Shown piece by piece: positions 55,173 to 64,000 of a stretch of DNA of 64,000 bases. Origin of the DNA: Mesostigma viride (taxonomy: Eukaryota > Streptophyta > Mesostigmatophyceae > Mesostigmatales > Mesostigmataceae); NCBI GenBank assembly GCA_009746045.1, contig RPFO01000213.1, positions 2,784,837 through 2,848,836 of the forward strand, read 5' to 3'. Every line of letters begins with the position of its first letter. The stretch's first letter is position 1. The position numbers and the translations under genes were made by a program. The notes beneath the pieces are model-generated. The model worked only from the letters and a program-made list of their open reading frames with translations, did no database searches and had not been told where the DNA came from.

Positions 55173-56636
55173 TGCCCCTTGCACCAAATGCCGTATACAA
55201 GCTCACCCCCCCTGGCAAGTAACACATGGATAGTGAGGGTAGTCGGGTATAAAGAAACCCAAGCTCTCCCCCCCTTACACGGCTAACCCGGTCATGCTGA
55301 AAGGAGAAATAGGCAAGAGTAGCAGTTGGAGCTAAGGGTCACATGGCCCCCAAGTGGCCCTGGGAGTGCGCCAGGTGAAGAACAGGGTGCCCCAGGTCAC
55401 GTAGAAATACTGGGAAAAAACAAGGACTGGATCGAGCTCGGCCCCGTGTGTAGATGCCCCTGGAAGGGTGCCCCCCTTGGAATCGTGGACGTAAAAGCTG
55501 GTAATGGCAGGAGTCGCTCTGGAATCATTTATCAGGAGCTGGCGACGACCGCAGTGGGTGTGAGCAGCTACAGGCACCTAGCTGCAGTGACTACGAACCG
55601 CTGACTAGACGGCTGCGTACTGCTGGCTGGTGGCATTGATGCTGGTCTGAAGTGGCGATTTGGCTGGCAGGTACGTGCAGCTGGCTGCAACTACTACTAA
55701 GAGCTGATCAGGCTGCTGTGTGTTGCTGGCTGCTGCGACTGTGTGCTGCCATGCTGATGGGGTGCTGGTAGGTATCTGCAGCTGGTTGCAACAACTACCA
55801 CAAGCGAGTCAGGCTGTGGTGTGTGGCTGACTGCTGCTACTATATCCTATCATGCTGTATGGCGCGTGCTGGGTACTGCACTACAGCTGCGTGCGGCAGT
55901 TGGCTGTCACTGGCCACTTAACTAATGACGGCTGCTGCGGCTGGCGAGCGGCATTTAAACGAGCTGTTTCCCATTGAAGAAAAGCCAAGGGTGCGAGAGG
56001 AGAACCAGGTGGATGCTGCAAGATTTCCCCGCACCGACGTGGGATGGAGCATTGTAGTTGATGCCGTTGTAGTGGTCCGTGCATAGCTGCTCATGTACGA
56101 TGGTGCTTCCAAACCATGGCGACTGGCAAAAAATCTGAATAATGCTTGGCTGGAACTAGGAAAAAGAAACCCCATGTCGCCTGGAAGGTGGCCCACCGTT
56201 TAAAACATTTGTGGTCGCTTTATATAGGCGCCATCAAGCTCGTTGTATTCTCAGAAGAACAAAGGGGTCTTGGGCTTTGCAAGGCTGGTCACGGCTGGCA
56301 ACCGGTAGTCACCCAGGGTAATAAAATAAAGCGTGAACCGCTGCGCCCAAGTGCCGACAATGTAGAAATCTGAATGTTTAGTGAAGCTCATGCAAGAGGT
56401 CGTTTAAGGTCGAAATTCGGAGCAAACAGGGCCTGCCGCAAGAAAATTCGTAGCCGACGCAATACTCCACGGAATGACGCCGGACTTGGTTCAATAGATG
56501 CGCAATTTGATGCTGATTCCGTGGACATGTTGAGTGGCACCAACGGATTAGAATTCCGAAAGTTCTTGCCGAAATGCTGCCCAGGCAAAAATTTGCCCGA
56601 TTTGGAAAGATCACAACCCCCCTCATTCCGATGCCA

Positions 56637-57252
56637 TGTCAAAAATGTCATGCTGTGACCATGGGAGGTTGTTGATATTACATTAATAATGATGACCTCA
56701 TTTACGACTTTGTCATGATGGAAATATTTTGTCAACCACCATGGCTGAAAGGTGCCATTTTCTAGAACAGTGGTGGTCAGAGAAGATGAACTGGCGTGTA
56801 GCCCAGCCACCACCTATATGGCTGGTCGGCAGGACCACAACATAATTAACTTAACATGACAGCTAGGCAACACTTAACCAGTGCTAGATGCTGCCTGCTG
56901 GCAAATCATGGTTGTACCATGGCAGACAGAATTAGGTACGCCTAGCTGACGGTCCAGGTACCACGAATTGAATTATTGGCGCCTGTCCTATATGGGCCAT
57001 GCGCCACATGACACGACATGGATTGTACTACAGTGCCGTATAGTGACCAGGCACATATATATGAAAAGACTCATAACTTTCTACCTAGAGCTCAGATCAA
57101 GGTGATTCTAGTGGCAAAGTTGTAGCCAAACATGAGCTCTACGCAGTCATACTGGCGTTGTAGGTTGTTCTGACTTAACTACGGACTACCCGAACTTTAT
57201 CTAGATTAGTAAGTGCTAGACTTGTCAGGCATATTGGGGCATATTCCTGACA
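56637..57252 (-). repeat. 5' LTR of the LTR retroelement
   Basis: 616 bp, apparently identical to the other LTR, followed by GAGTC at 57253-57257. Its inner edge abuts the TGG-starting primer-site candidate (56636 downward on the minus strand). Confidence 0.9.
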
Positions 57253-57260
57253 GAGTCCCC

Positions 57261-57507
57261 TTAATTACATAAATGCCATCCATGTACGTAGGCCAGCCAT
57301 GGAGACACCATGGGAGCCTGAATCCTCCTCATTAATTACATAAATGCCAACCATGTACGTAGACAAGCCATGATGACCACATGGGAGCCTGAATCCTCAT
57401 CATTAATTACATAAATGCCATCCATGTACGTAGACGGGCCATGATGACCCCATGGGAGCCTGAATCCTCATCATTAATTACATACATGCCATCCATGTAC
57501 GTAGACG
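57261..57507 (-). repeat. Satellite continues right of the TTAA element
   Basis: About three and a half more 70-bp units, resuming exactly where the array was interrupted at 52645. The last unit breaks off in GTACGTAGACGG and passes into CACATACATGCGCAGCGCC. Confidence 0.9.
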
Positions 57508-58008
57508 GCACATACATGCGCAGCGCCTCGCGTGGCGCAGATTCGCATGGCACATACATGCGCGGCGCAGATTCGCATGGCACATACATGGGCTTCGCCT
57601 CGCGTGGCGCAGATTCGTATGGCACATACATGCGCGGCGCCTCGCGTGGCGCATAGTCTGGTGCCGGCACTGCTGCCAACTCGCCTATGCCCGCGCGCGC
57701 GGCCACCGGCGCGGCTGCACCTAGCAAGTCGCCTACGCCCGCGCGCGCGGCAGCTGGCGTGGCTGCACCTGCCAACTCGCCTGCGCCTGCACTCACGACC
57801 ACCGGCGCGGCTGCACCTAGCAAGTCGCCTGCGGCCCCCGGCGCGGCTGCACCTGCCAACTCGCTTGCATGCGCCTGCGCGCGCGGCAGCACCTGCCAAC
57901 TCACCTGCGCCTGTGCGCGCGGCCACCGGCGTGGCTGCACCTGCCAATTCGCCTACGCCCGCGCCTGCGGCCACCGGCGCGGCTGCACCTGCCAACTCGC
58001 TCATTACA
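57508..58008. repeat. GC-rich Ala-coding repeat block, left part
   Basis: First come about four units holding GGCACATACATGCGCGGCGC and CGCAGATTCG (57508-57655). Then come about seven units of GGCGCGGCTGCACCTGCCAA with CTCGCCTACGCCCGCG. Every frame is rich in Ala/Pro or Ala/Gly. No start context or domain marks it as a gene. It might derive from an Ala-rich coding repeat. Confidence 0.75.
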
Positions 58009-58011
58009 ATT

Positions 58012-58776
58012 CGTTCAAGTGGCCCGCCGGAGCGGCTGTACAATTTTTCCCAGTGAGCGCGCTGCCAAGTGTACTTGTGGGCAAATTTTTAGGTGCCCCG
58101 TCACTTCGAGGTACTAAAAACTAGGCTACGGTACGAATTCAGCGAATTTCAGCGAATTTTCAGTCGAACCAAAGGAAGTGACGGCAACTACCAAAAAGTT
58201 TCCGTTACGAATTTTCAGCCCAACACTCGCGCAAAATGAAGTGACGGCAACTACCAAAAAGTTTCCGTTACGAATTTTCACTCCCACACGTTTGCACAAG
58301 AGGAAGTGACGGCAACTACCAAAAAGTTTCCGTTACGAATTTTCAGTCCCACACTTTGCGCAAATTTTAGTAGGGCTGCACGCAAGCTACCTTTCAAAAT
58401 TTTGCGCTAGTATGGAACGCATTTCATTCGTCTGGAGGAACGCTGCCCGCCAACTACCCCCGTTCAGAATGTTCCGCCGAAATTTACTTGAGATTTGGAA
58501 ATCTGAACGTGCGCGCAAATTTTAGTAGGGCTGCACGCAAGCTACCTTTCAAAATTTTGCGCAAGTATGGAACGCAATTCATTCGTCCGGAGGAATGCTG
58601 CTCGTCAACTGCCCCCGTTCAGAAAGTTGCGCCGAACTTTACTTGAGATTTGGAAATCTGAACGTGCGGTTGGAGTTTCGCGGGGAAACCCAAGTTCCCG
58701 AGTAATTCACCAATGACGCGCTTCGAACACTTGCCCGCTAAAACCTAAGCAGCCGCTCCGGCTGGCCACTTAAACG
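58012..58776. mobile_element. 765-bp inverted-repeat element inside the Ala-coding repeats
   Basis: Terminal arms of 27 bp match at 25 positions (58012-58038 begins CGTTCAAGTGGCCCGCCGG; 58750-58776 ends CTGGCCACTTAAACG). The interior has a 45-bp word with AAGTGACGGCAACTACCAAA repeated three times (58168-58345). It also has a ~135-bp unit (from CGCAAATTTTAGTAGGGCTG) repeated twice (58370-58515, 58510-58670). No ORF of note. Confidence 0.65.
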
Positions 58777-58782
58777 AAACGG

Positions 58783-58986
58783 GATGTGCGCCTGCGCGCG
58801 CGGCAGCACCTGCCAACTCGCCTGCGCCTGCACTCACGACCACCGGCGCGGCTGCACCTAGCAAGTCGCCTGCGGCCCCCGGCGCGGCTGCACCTGCCGA
58901 CTCGCCTGCGCCTGCGCGCGCGGCAGCCGGCGTGGCTGCACCTGCCAACTCGCCTACGCCCGCGCCTGCGGCCACCGGCGCGGCTG
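58783..58986. repeat. GC-rich Ala-coding repeat block, right part
   Basis: Three to four units in the same orientation as the left block. It repeats parts of 57780-57990 closely (GCACTCACGACCACCGGCGC occurs in both). Confidence 0.75.
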
Positions 58987-58989
58987 AGT

Positions 58990-59400
58990 TAGTCTAAGTC
59001 TCCCGCCTGTAGCCTAAGTGGACACGTGCCAGCACCGCCGGCGCCCAATTGGGTACTGGGACGGTGCTGGACTAGAACAGTCGTGGCATGGACACGTGGC
59101 TGTACTCAGTATGTGATGAGCCGGTACCTCAGTACCGGGACTGTAGTTGTCATGTTAGGACTGACTAGATCAGGTTGTAACTGATAGGTTAGTCCGTCCA
59201 GGATCAGTAAGTTAGTTTAACTTACGCAAAGTCTGGCCAGCCATCGTTGACGGCTGGCCAGCAGTATATATGTGCCACATATATACTGCATGCCACATAT
59301 ATACTACAGTCCCGCTCCAGTTTTCTAGGCTGACATGATGAACCGACGGGGGTTCCTGGATTGAGACACGTTTTTTTCTCCATGCACAGCTGAAAAAACC
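58990..59400. other. Spacer with a hairpin cluster
   Basis: At 59229-59257 CTGGCCAGCC pairs with GGCTGGCCAG. At 59262-59313 three AT-rich words (AGTATATATGTG, CACATATATACT twice) can pair. No gene recognised. Confidence 0.5.
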
Positions 59401-59433
59401 TGCGCCGAGGTGCGGCACCGCGGCCGCCCCGCG

Positions 59434-59484
59434 TTGGGGGGCTGCCGCCCCCCAAACCCCCCGCTTGGGGGGCACGCCCCCCAA
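59434..59484. repeat. Two consecutive identical-stem G/C hairpins
   Basis: TTGGGGGGC pairs with GCCCCCCAA twice, at 59434-59455 (loop TGCC) and 59465-59484 (loop AC). They fall in the leader of the PHD/RING/RT frame, overlapping its first possible ATG at 59465. Confidence 0.85.
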
Positions 59485-62400
59485 AACCCCCGCGTCCGCA
59501 TCTCGCTCTCCCCCCCGCGCTTCCGGTTCCGTTGTTTTACGCACCTCCCCCATGCCTCCTTCACGACGCCGCACCTCCCGGGCGCGGGATGCGCTGCCTA
59601 GTGGCGCCCCTGCGCCGCGTCGGTCCTTACGCATCGCGGCGCACCTGCAGGAGATGGGCGACCTGGACGACGGCGGTCGTGGCGCCCCTGTGCCACTCTC
59701 GCTTGTGTGCGAGGTCTGCCACAGTGGTGAGGATGCCCCCCGTCTCCTTGTGTGTGATTCGTGCCAATGCGGCTGGCACACGCGCTGCTTGGTCCCGCCC
59801 CTCTTCCGGCTGCCTCCCCCGGGTCCTTGGGCGTGCCCTCATTGCGTGGCCCCGCCTCGGCCGTCCCTAGGCTCCCGACGCGCGGCCGTGTCGACCCCGG
59901 GATCCCATTCGGCCCGCGCCCCCTCCCGCAGCCCCTCGCTGGACCCTCTCCTGGGCCTTGCGGACCTCGTGGAGGGTTCCACACCGTGCTCCCGCTCTCC
60001 CCGCGCCGTCACGTCCGGCCCCTCCGCGGGGTCCCCTGGCCCTGCCCCGCCTAGCTCTGGGGATCCACCTCCGGCCAGCACGGCGGTGGCCACTGACCTG
60101 CGTCCTCCTGTGCTTGAGGGGTCCCTGGCGGCTCTCCTCCCTGAGGCTGTGGGACACCCTGCGGCGACTCCTGTGGTGGGCCCCTGGTCGGCCGCGCTTG
60201 GGTCCCACGACTTCTCCGTTTGGCCCCCCACCAACATTGCGGGCGTCAGCGCGCTCCGGCACGCCACGTTCTCTTGGCTGTATTGCCCCTTGCTGTTGGA
60301 CGCTGTCGGCTTGCACGCGGCGTTTCCTACGCTCCCACGGCCCCCTGAATTTAGTGCCCTTGTGGTTCGTGTCCGGCACATGCTGCAGGCAGCCTCCCCC
60401 CCTGTCCTTGCCTCCACGCTTTGGGGGTTTGTCCTCGAGGACTACCATGCCGGCGGCCGCCTGCCTTGGCACCTGCCCGCGGTGCGCCAAGAATGGCTCC
60501 TGAATCTGGACGCTCAAGTGGCGCAGGCGGTGGTGCTCTTTGCTACAGGGCTTGCCGTGCAGGCCCAGCAGGCCGCCCGTGCGACATATCTCGCTGGGGG
60601 GGCCACCGACCACGCCTTGCTCGATCGCCCTCAGCTGCACACGTTTCTTGCCTCTGCCGGGCCCGGCTCGGCCGGCCTTGTTGCGCAGGCCCACGGGCGC
60701 TTGACTACGGCGGTCACCCCAGCGCAAGCCGCCCGCCTGCGCGTTGACTTCGGGGCTCCTGTCACCGTGCACGCCGGCGACCTGGTTCTGTACGATGCGG
60801 GGGGGGGCGTGTTCTTGAGCTGAGCGCGGGTGCGGCCGTGCCCGCCATCTTGCACGATGTGCTCGAGCTTGCGGGCATCCCCCATGTCTGGCACCCTGCT
60901 GGTCCGCGCCGCCGTCTTCTCTCCGCCGATGAGATCGCCCGACTGCCGAGCTGGGAGCTGGGGTGGGACGCGGCGCCCGCCCACTACGGGCCGGCCCACT
61001 TGGTGGATGTCACTGCCAGCGGCCCCTCCTGCCCCATCTGCTTGGACCTGCCTCGCCCTGGTGACGGTCTCTGCCGCCTCCCTGCTTGCGGCCACGTCTT
61101 CCATCAAGCTTGCATCGCCACGAGCTTGCACGCGACCTCCGCCACCTGCCCCCTTTGCCGGGCCGCGGTCCTTTCCCCCTTGCCTCCTGGCGTTCTCCCG
61201 CTGGGGCCCTCGCCCGTGTCCGTGCGCCGCCAGTCCCACGCGCCTGCCCCGACACCTGCCTCCCCTGTGCGTGGTCGTGGGTCGCGCGCCGGCTTGGCTG
61301 CCTCCTCCAGCGCCCCCCTCCCGGCCGTGGGGGCCGTCCCCGCGCCGGTCTTGTCCTCGGCTGCCACGAGCCCTGCTGACCGCCCGGCGGCCGGCCCCGC
61401 CCTGGGTTCCGCTGCAGCTGTAGTTCCTCTGGCTGAGGGTGCTCCCGACCCCTCCCCCTCTCGACCCGGGCCGGCCCAACCGGGTGGGCGCACCCCCTCA
61501 GATGGCTTCCATTATTGCCAAGTCGATGGTCCCCTTGGTGACCCGTGTGGCGCGCGCCTGCCCAACCGGAATTCGTTGCTGGTGCACATTCGGGCTTCCC
61601 ACCCCCACATCACGGAGGCCGCCATGCGCGCCATGGACTGCTACCGCTGCCCGGCAGCCCATTGCCAGCGGATTTTTTCGATCCACGGGCGGTACCAGCA
61701 TGAGCGGCAGTGCCGCCGCCAAACCCCCCAGAACGGCCTGCCCGGCGGCCCGGCGGCCGCACCGGCCTCCCGGTCCGGGGCGGCCCCTCGGTCGGCCCCT
61801 GCCCCTCCACCGGCATCGCAGGGTACGAGCGATCCGGGGGACCTCTCGGCAGGCTGGGCATTCCTGGCCACGCTCCCTTTTGCCGCCTGTGCGCGCAACC
61901 CTTGCATGACGCTCCCGGACGTCCCTCACCGCGCCCGGAGCTTGTTTACGCGCTGCGCCCTGCTTTCCCTGGCCCGGATGCATAGTCACCCTCTCGACGA
62001 ACTCGGCCACAAGCTGTTTCTCGTCACCCCCCGGCTCCTCTTAGCGCCGTTGGAGCGGGGCGTGCGTGGCGTACAGGGTGCGGTCATCGCTCGCTGCCGG
62101 CGGTTCCTCCTCGGGGATTGGGAAGGGCTGTGGGCGCTGCAGCCTCCGGCCTCCACCCGGGTGTCGGGGGCCGCCTCCTTTGCCCGGGTGGAAGCTGACG
62201 TCATGCGGTTGGTGAAGGTAGGTGAATTGAGCCGGGCCATGCAAAAGCTTGAACTGACCGCGTTGGCTCCCTCCACTCCCCCGACCCTGCAGGCTTTGCG
62301 CGACCTTCACCCCGACGAACCGGCCTTTGCGGTGCCCGCCCCGGCCACCCCCCCGCCCCCGCCTATTGTCCTGGACCTGGACATCTTCACGGCTGTGCTG

Positions 62401-64000
62401 AAGGATCTGCCGAACGCCTCCTCCACCGGCCCCTCAGGCTGGCGCTACGAGCACCTCTCCGTGATGGCGGGCCATGGCGGGGCGACCGCACTCTTTGAGG
62501 CTGCCGCCGACTTGGCCGCGGGGTCCCTGGCCCCCGCGGCGCGCCCTTGGCTGGCTGGGGCACGCCTCATTGCCCTCCTGAAAGACGACGTCCCCCCGCC
62601 TGCTGGCCGCGTTCGTCCCATTGCTTGCGGCGAGGTCCTACGCAAGCTGGTGAGTAAGGTCATTTGTCGCCAAAAGGCCCCCGAGTTTCGCGCCTACTTC
62701 TGCCCCAACCGGAGTGATACTGAGGAGTCCGTCGCGGCCCAGCTTGGCGTCGCCACCAAAGGGGGCAGCGACATCATCGTGCACACAGTTCAGGCCTACC
62801 TCGAGACGCATCCGACCCATGTGGCGCTGAAGGTGGATTGCCACAATGCGTTCAATGCTGTCACCAAGGCTAGCATCTTTGAGGCCGTCGGCGAGGCGTT
62901 CCCTGACCTTCTTGCGTGGACAGCAGCCTGCTACGGCGAACCCACTCAACTCTCCTTCCTCATGGAGGATGGGACGTTCGCCGACATCGCTTCCCGCACG
63001 GGAACCCAGCAAGGTGACCCCCTCGGCCCCTTTTACCTGTCTGCCCCGCTGCACAAGGCTCTCCAAGGTGTCCACGCTGCGCACCCGGATGTCGTGCTCC
63101 TCGCCTATATGGACGATATCCATGCCCTTGGCCCGGCCGACGCTGTGGTTGCCGCCCTGGCTGCCCTTGAAGTGGCCATGGCGGCCATCAACCTTCGGCT
63201 CACCCTCCCCAAGTGTGCAGTCTTTTCGCCCCAGGGGGACTGCTCTGGCTTCCCCGCGGCTATCCCGGGGGCATTGGCGCGGGCGCGTGGTTTCTCGTGC
63301 CTGGGCGTCCCTGTGGGTGACCCTGACTACGTCGAAGAGGAGCTCCGGGCCACCGTGGAACAGCGCACCCATGTCCTCGAGACTTGGGCGCGCCTCAAGG
63401 ACCCCCAGACCAAAGGGCTCCTCCTGTGGTTTTGCGCCCACCCGCGGGTGGTTCACTGGCTCCGTGGCGCTCCCCCCCACTTGGTGCGGCTTGCCGCGGA
63501 AGGCCATGACGAGCGCATTCAGGCCGCCTTGCAGGTGCTCCTCCCCGGCCCTAGCCTGCCAGCTCACTCCATGCGCTTGGCCACCCTCCCCTGCCGCATG
63601 GGCGGGTGTGGGCTCACCCGCGCCGCCCGCCTCGCCCCCGCCGCCTTCCTTGGCTCTGTTGCTCAGGCCTGGGCGGAGATCCGCCGGTTGGTCCCCAGCG
63701 CCGTCAGCGCCATTCCCGACTTGGTCACCCCATCCCCCTTCCCCTTTGTGCAGGCTGTGCAGGATTCTTACCTCGGGATCCAGCAGGCTTGCGACCTCGT
63801 CCGCCCCGCTCAGGCCGTCCACCGTCGCCTGCCCCGGGGCACGCCCGGCGTGTCCACTGTCGTCAGTCCTAGTGTCTTCCCTGCCTGCGTTCATGAAAAA
63901 CAACAAAAGACCTACGCGGGTATACTACACTGTGCCGACTGGATGGGTCTGCATGCGAGCTTGAACGATCAGGGGAAGGCTTGGCTTCACTCCGTTTCCC
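59465..64000 (+). CDS. PHD-RING-zinc finger reverse transcriptase protein of a non-LTR-type element (3' end outside window, one frame break)
   Basis: Frame one (59465-60823; a later ATG at 59552 is also possible) has a PHD finger: CEVCHSG, LLVCDSCQCGWHTRC, then CPHC (about 59708-59847). At a G9 run (60799-60807) the reading must pass to a second frame, open with no stop to the window end. One extra G would fuse them. The second frame has a C3HC4-type RING (CPICLDL, CGHVFHQACI, CPLC; 61030-61158) and a Cys/His region (HYCQVDG, CYRCPAAHCQRIF, HERQC; 61513-61712). The RT follows, with RVRPIACGEVLRKL, ALKVDCHNAFNAV, GTQQGDPLGP (63001) and LLAYMDDIHALG (63103). Zinc fingers before an RT occur in R2/NeSL-like elements; PHD plus RING is unusual. 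The clade and any downstream endonuclease are undetermined. Confidence 0.8.

Larger units (their letters stand above)
54557..57252 (-). mobile_element. Non-autonomous LTR retroelement, 2,696 bp
   Basis: Two 616-bp direct repeats (54557-55172 and 56637-57252) show no difference by eye and keep a constant offset of 2,080. Each begins TGTCA and ends TGACA. The 5-bp target duplication GAGTC flanks it (54552-54556 and 57253-57257). Orientation is minus: next to the right LTR the minus strand reads TGGCATCGGAATGAG, resembling an initiator-Met-tRNA primer site, and next to the left LTR it reads GTGCAAGGGGCA, a polypurine-like tract. The internal 1,464 bp have only short frames and no gag, protease, RT or integrase motif. 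Confidence 0.92.
52646..57260. mobile_element. TTAA-flanked element inserted in the satellite, host of a nested LTR element
   Basis: The satellite unit is cut at TTAA, which stands at 52642-52645 and again at 57261-57264; across it the unit would read CTCATTAATTACATAAATG. Short terminal inverted repeats are GGGGACTCG (52646-52654) and CGAGTC with CCCC, the latter split by the LTR insertion and its GAGTC duplication. Just inside the left end is GGCGCGGCGAATATTTTCCG. Without the LTR element the unit would be about 1.9 kb. It encodes at most the unrecognised frame at 52871-53460. Confidence 0.8.

Noticed and set aside
54557..57252. Plus-strand orientation for the LTR element
   Set aside because: The sequence after the left LTR (TGCCCCTTGCACC) does not resemble a primer site, whereas the minus strand offers both a TGG-starting primer site and a purine tract in the right places.
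57508..58124. Ala-rich protein gene in the GC-rich block
   Set aside because: All frames on both strands are open and compositionally similar, so no frame stands out as coding.

Overview
The window is nuclear DNA from a eukaryote, most likely a green alga. Genes are split by many short-to-medium introns, exons are GC-rich, and most of the sequence is transposable elements and satellites. The green-lineage call rests on the left-hand gene: its exons align from end to end with ARC6, the inner-envelope plastid-division protein of plants and green algae. The species cannot be named from this sequence. No prokaryotic operon, CRISPR array, rRNA gene or complete tRNA gene was seen.

Layout. 1-8553 (+): 3' nine exons of an ARC6-like gene, 5' end outside the window. 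8554-9930: spacer and two abutting pentanucleotide satellites. 9940-17400: graveyard of minus-strand non-LTR retrotransposon (LINE) fragments, with a 492-bp inverted-repeat element and a 5'-truncated LINE tail with an 11-bp target duplication. 18338-19048 (-): unrecognised Cys-rich ORF. 20118-30542 (+): five-exon PGAP1/Bst1-like GPI inositol-deacylase gene whose first intron starts with GC and holds a 1.25-kb GGGGAT/GGCGAT/GAT array. 30600-36550 (+): LINE pieces, including two copies of an ORF1-only family, one split by a 1.7-kb element flanked by TTAA. 37227-40576 (-): split gene for a DDE-transposase-like protein with a motif array upstream. 42376-57510: about 90 copies of a ~70-bp satellite organised in a 3.2-kb higher-order duplication, invaded by a 951-bp foldback element (5-bp target duplication) and by a TTAA-flanked element that itself carries a 2.7-kb LTR retroelement (identical 616-bp LTRs, 5-bp target duplication). 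57510-59000: GC-rich Ala-coding repeats broken by another inverted-repeat element. 59465-64000 (+): retrotransposon-like protein combining a PHD finger, a RING finger, a zinc-finger-like segment and a reverse transcriptase, open to the window edge.

Only ARC6 (plastid division) and the PGAP1-like gene (GPI-anchor remodelling in the ER) look like host genes, and they are functionally unrelated. The remainder is best read as layered insertions whose relative ages can be ordered from nesting. The most unusual structural signal is repeated tandem duplication anchored on splice sites, in two ARC6 introns and one transposase intron. It leaves series of extra donors, acceptors or mini-exon-like copies.
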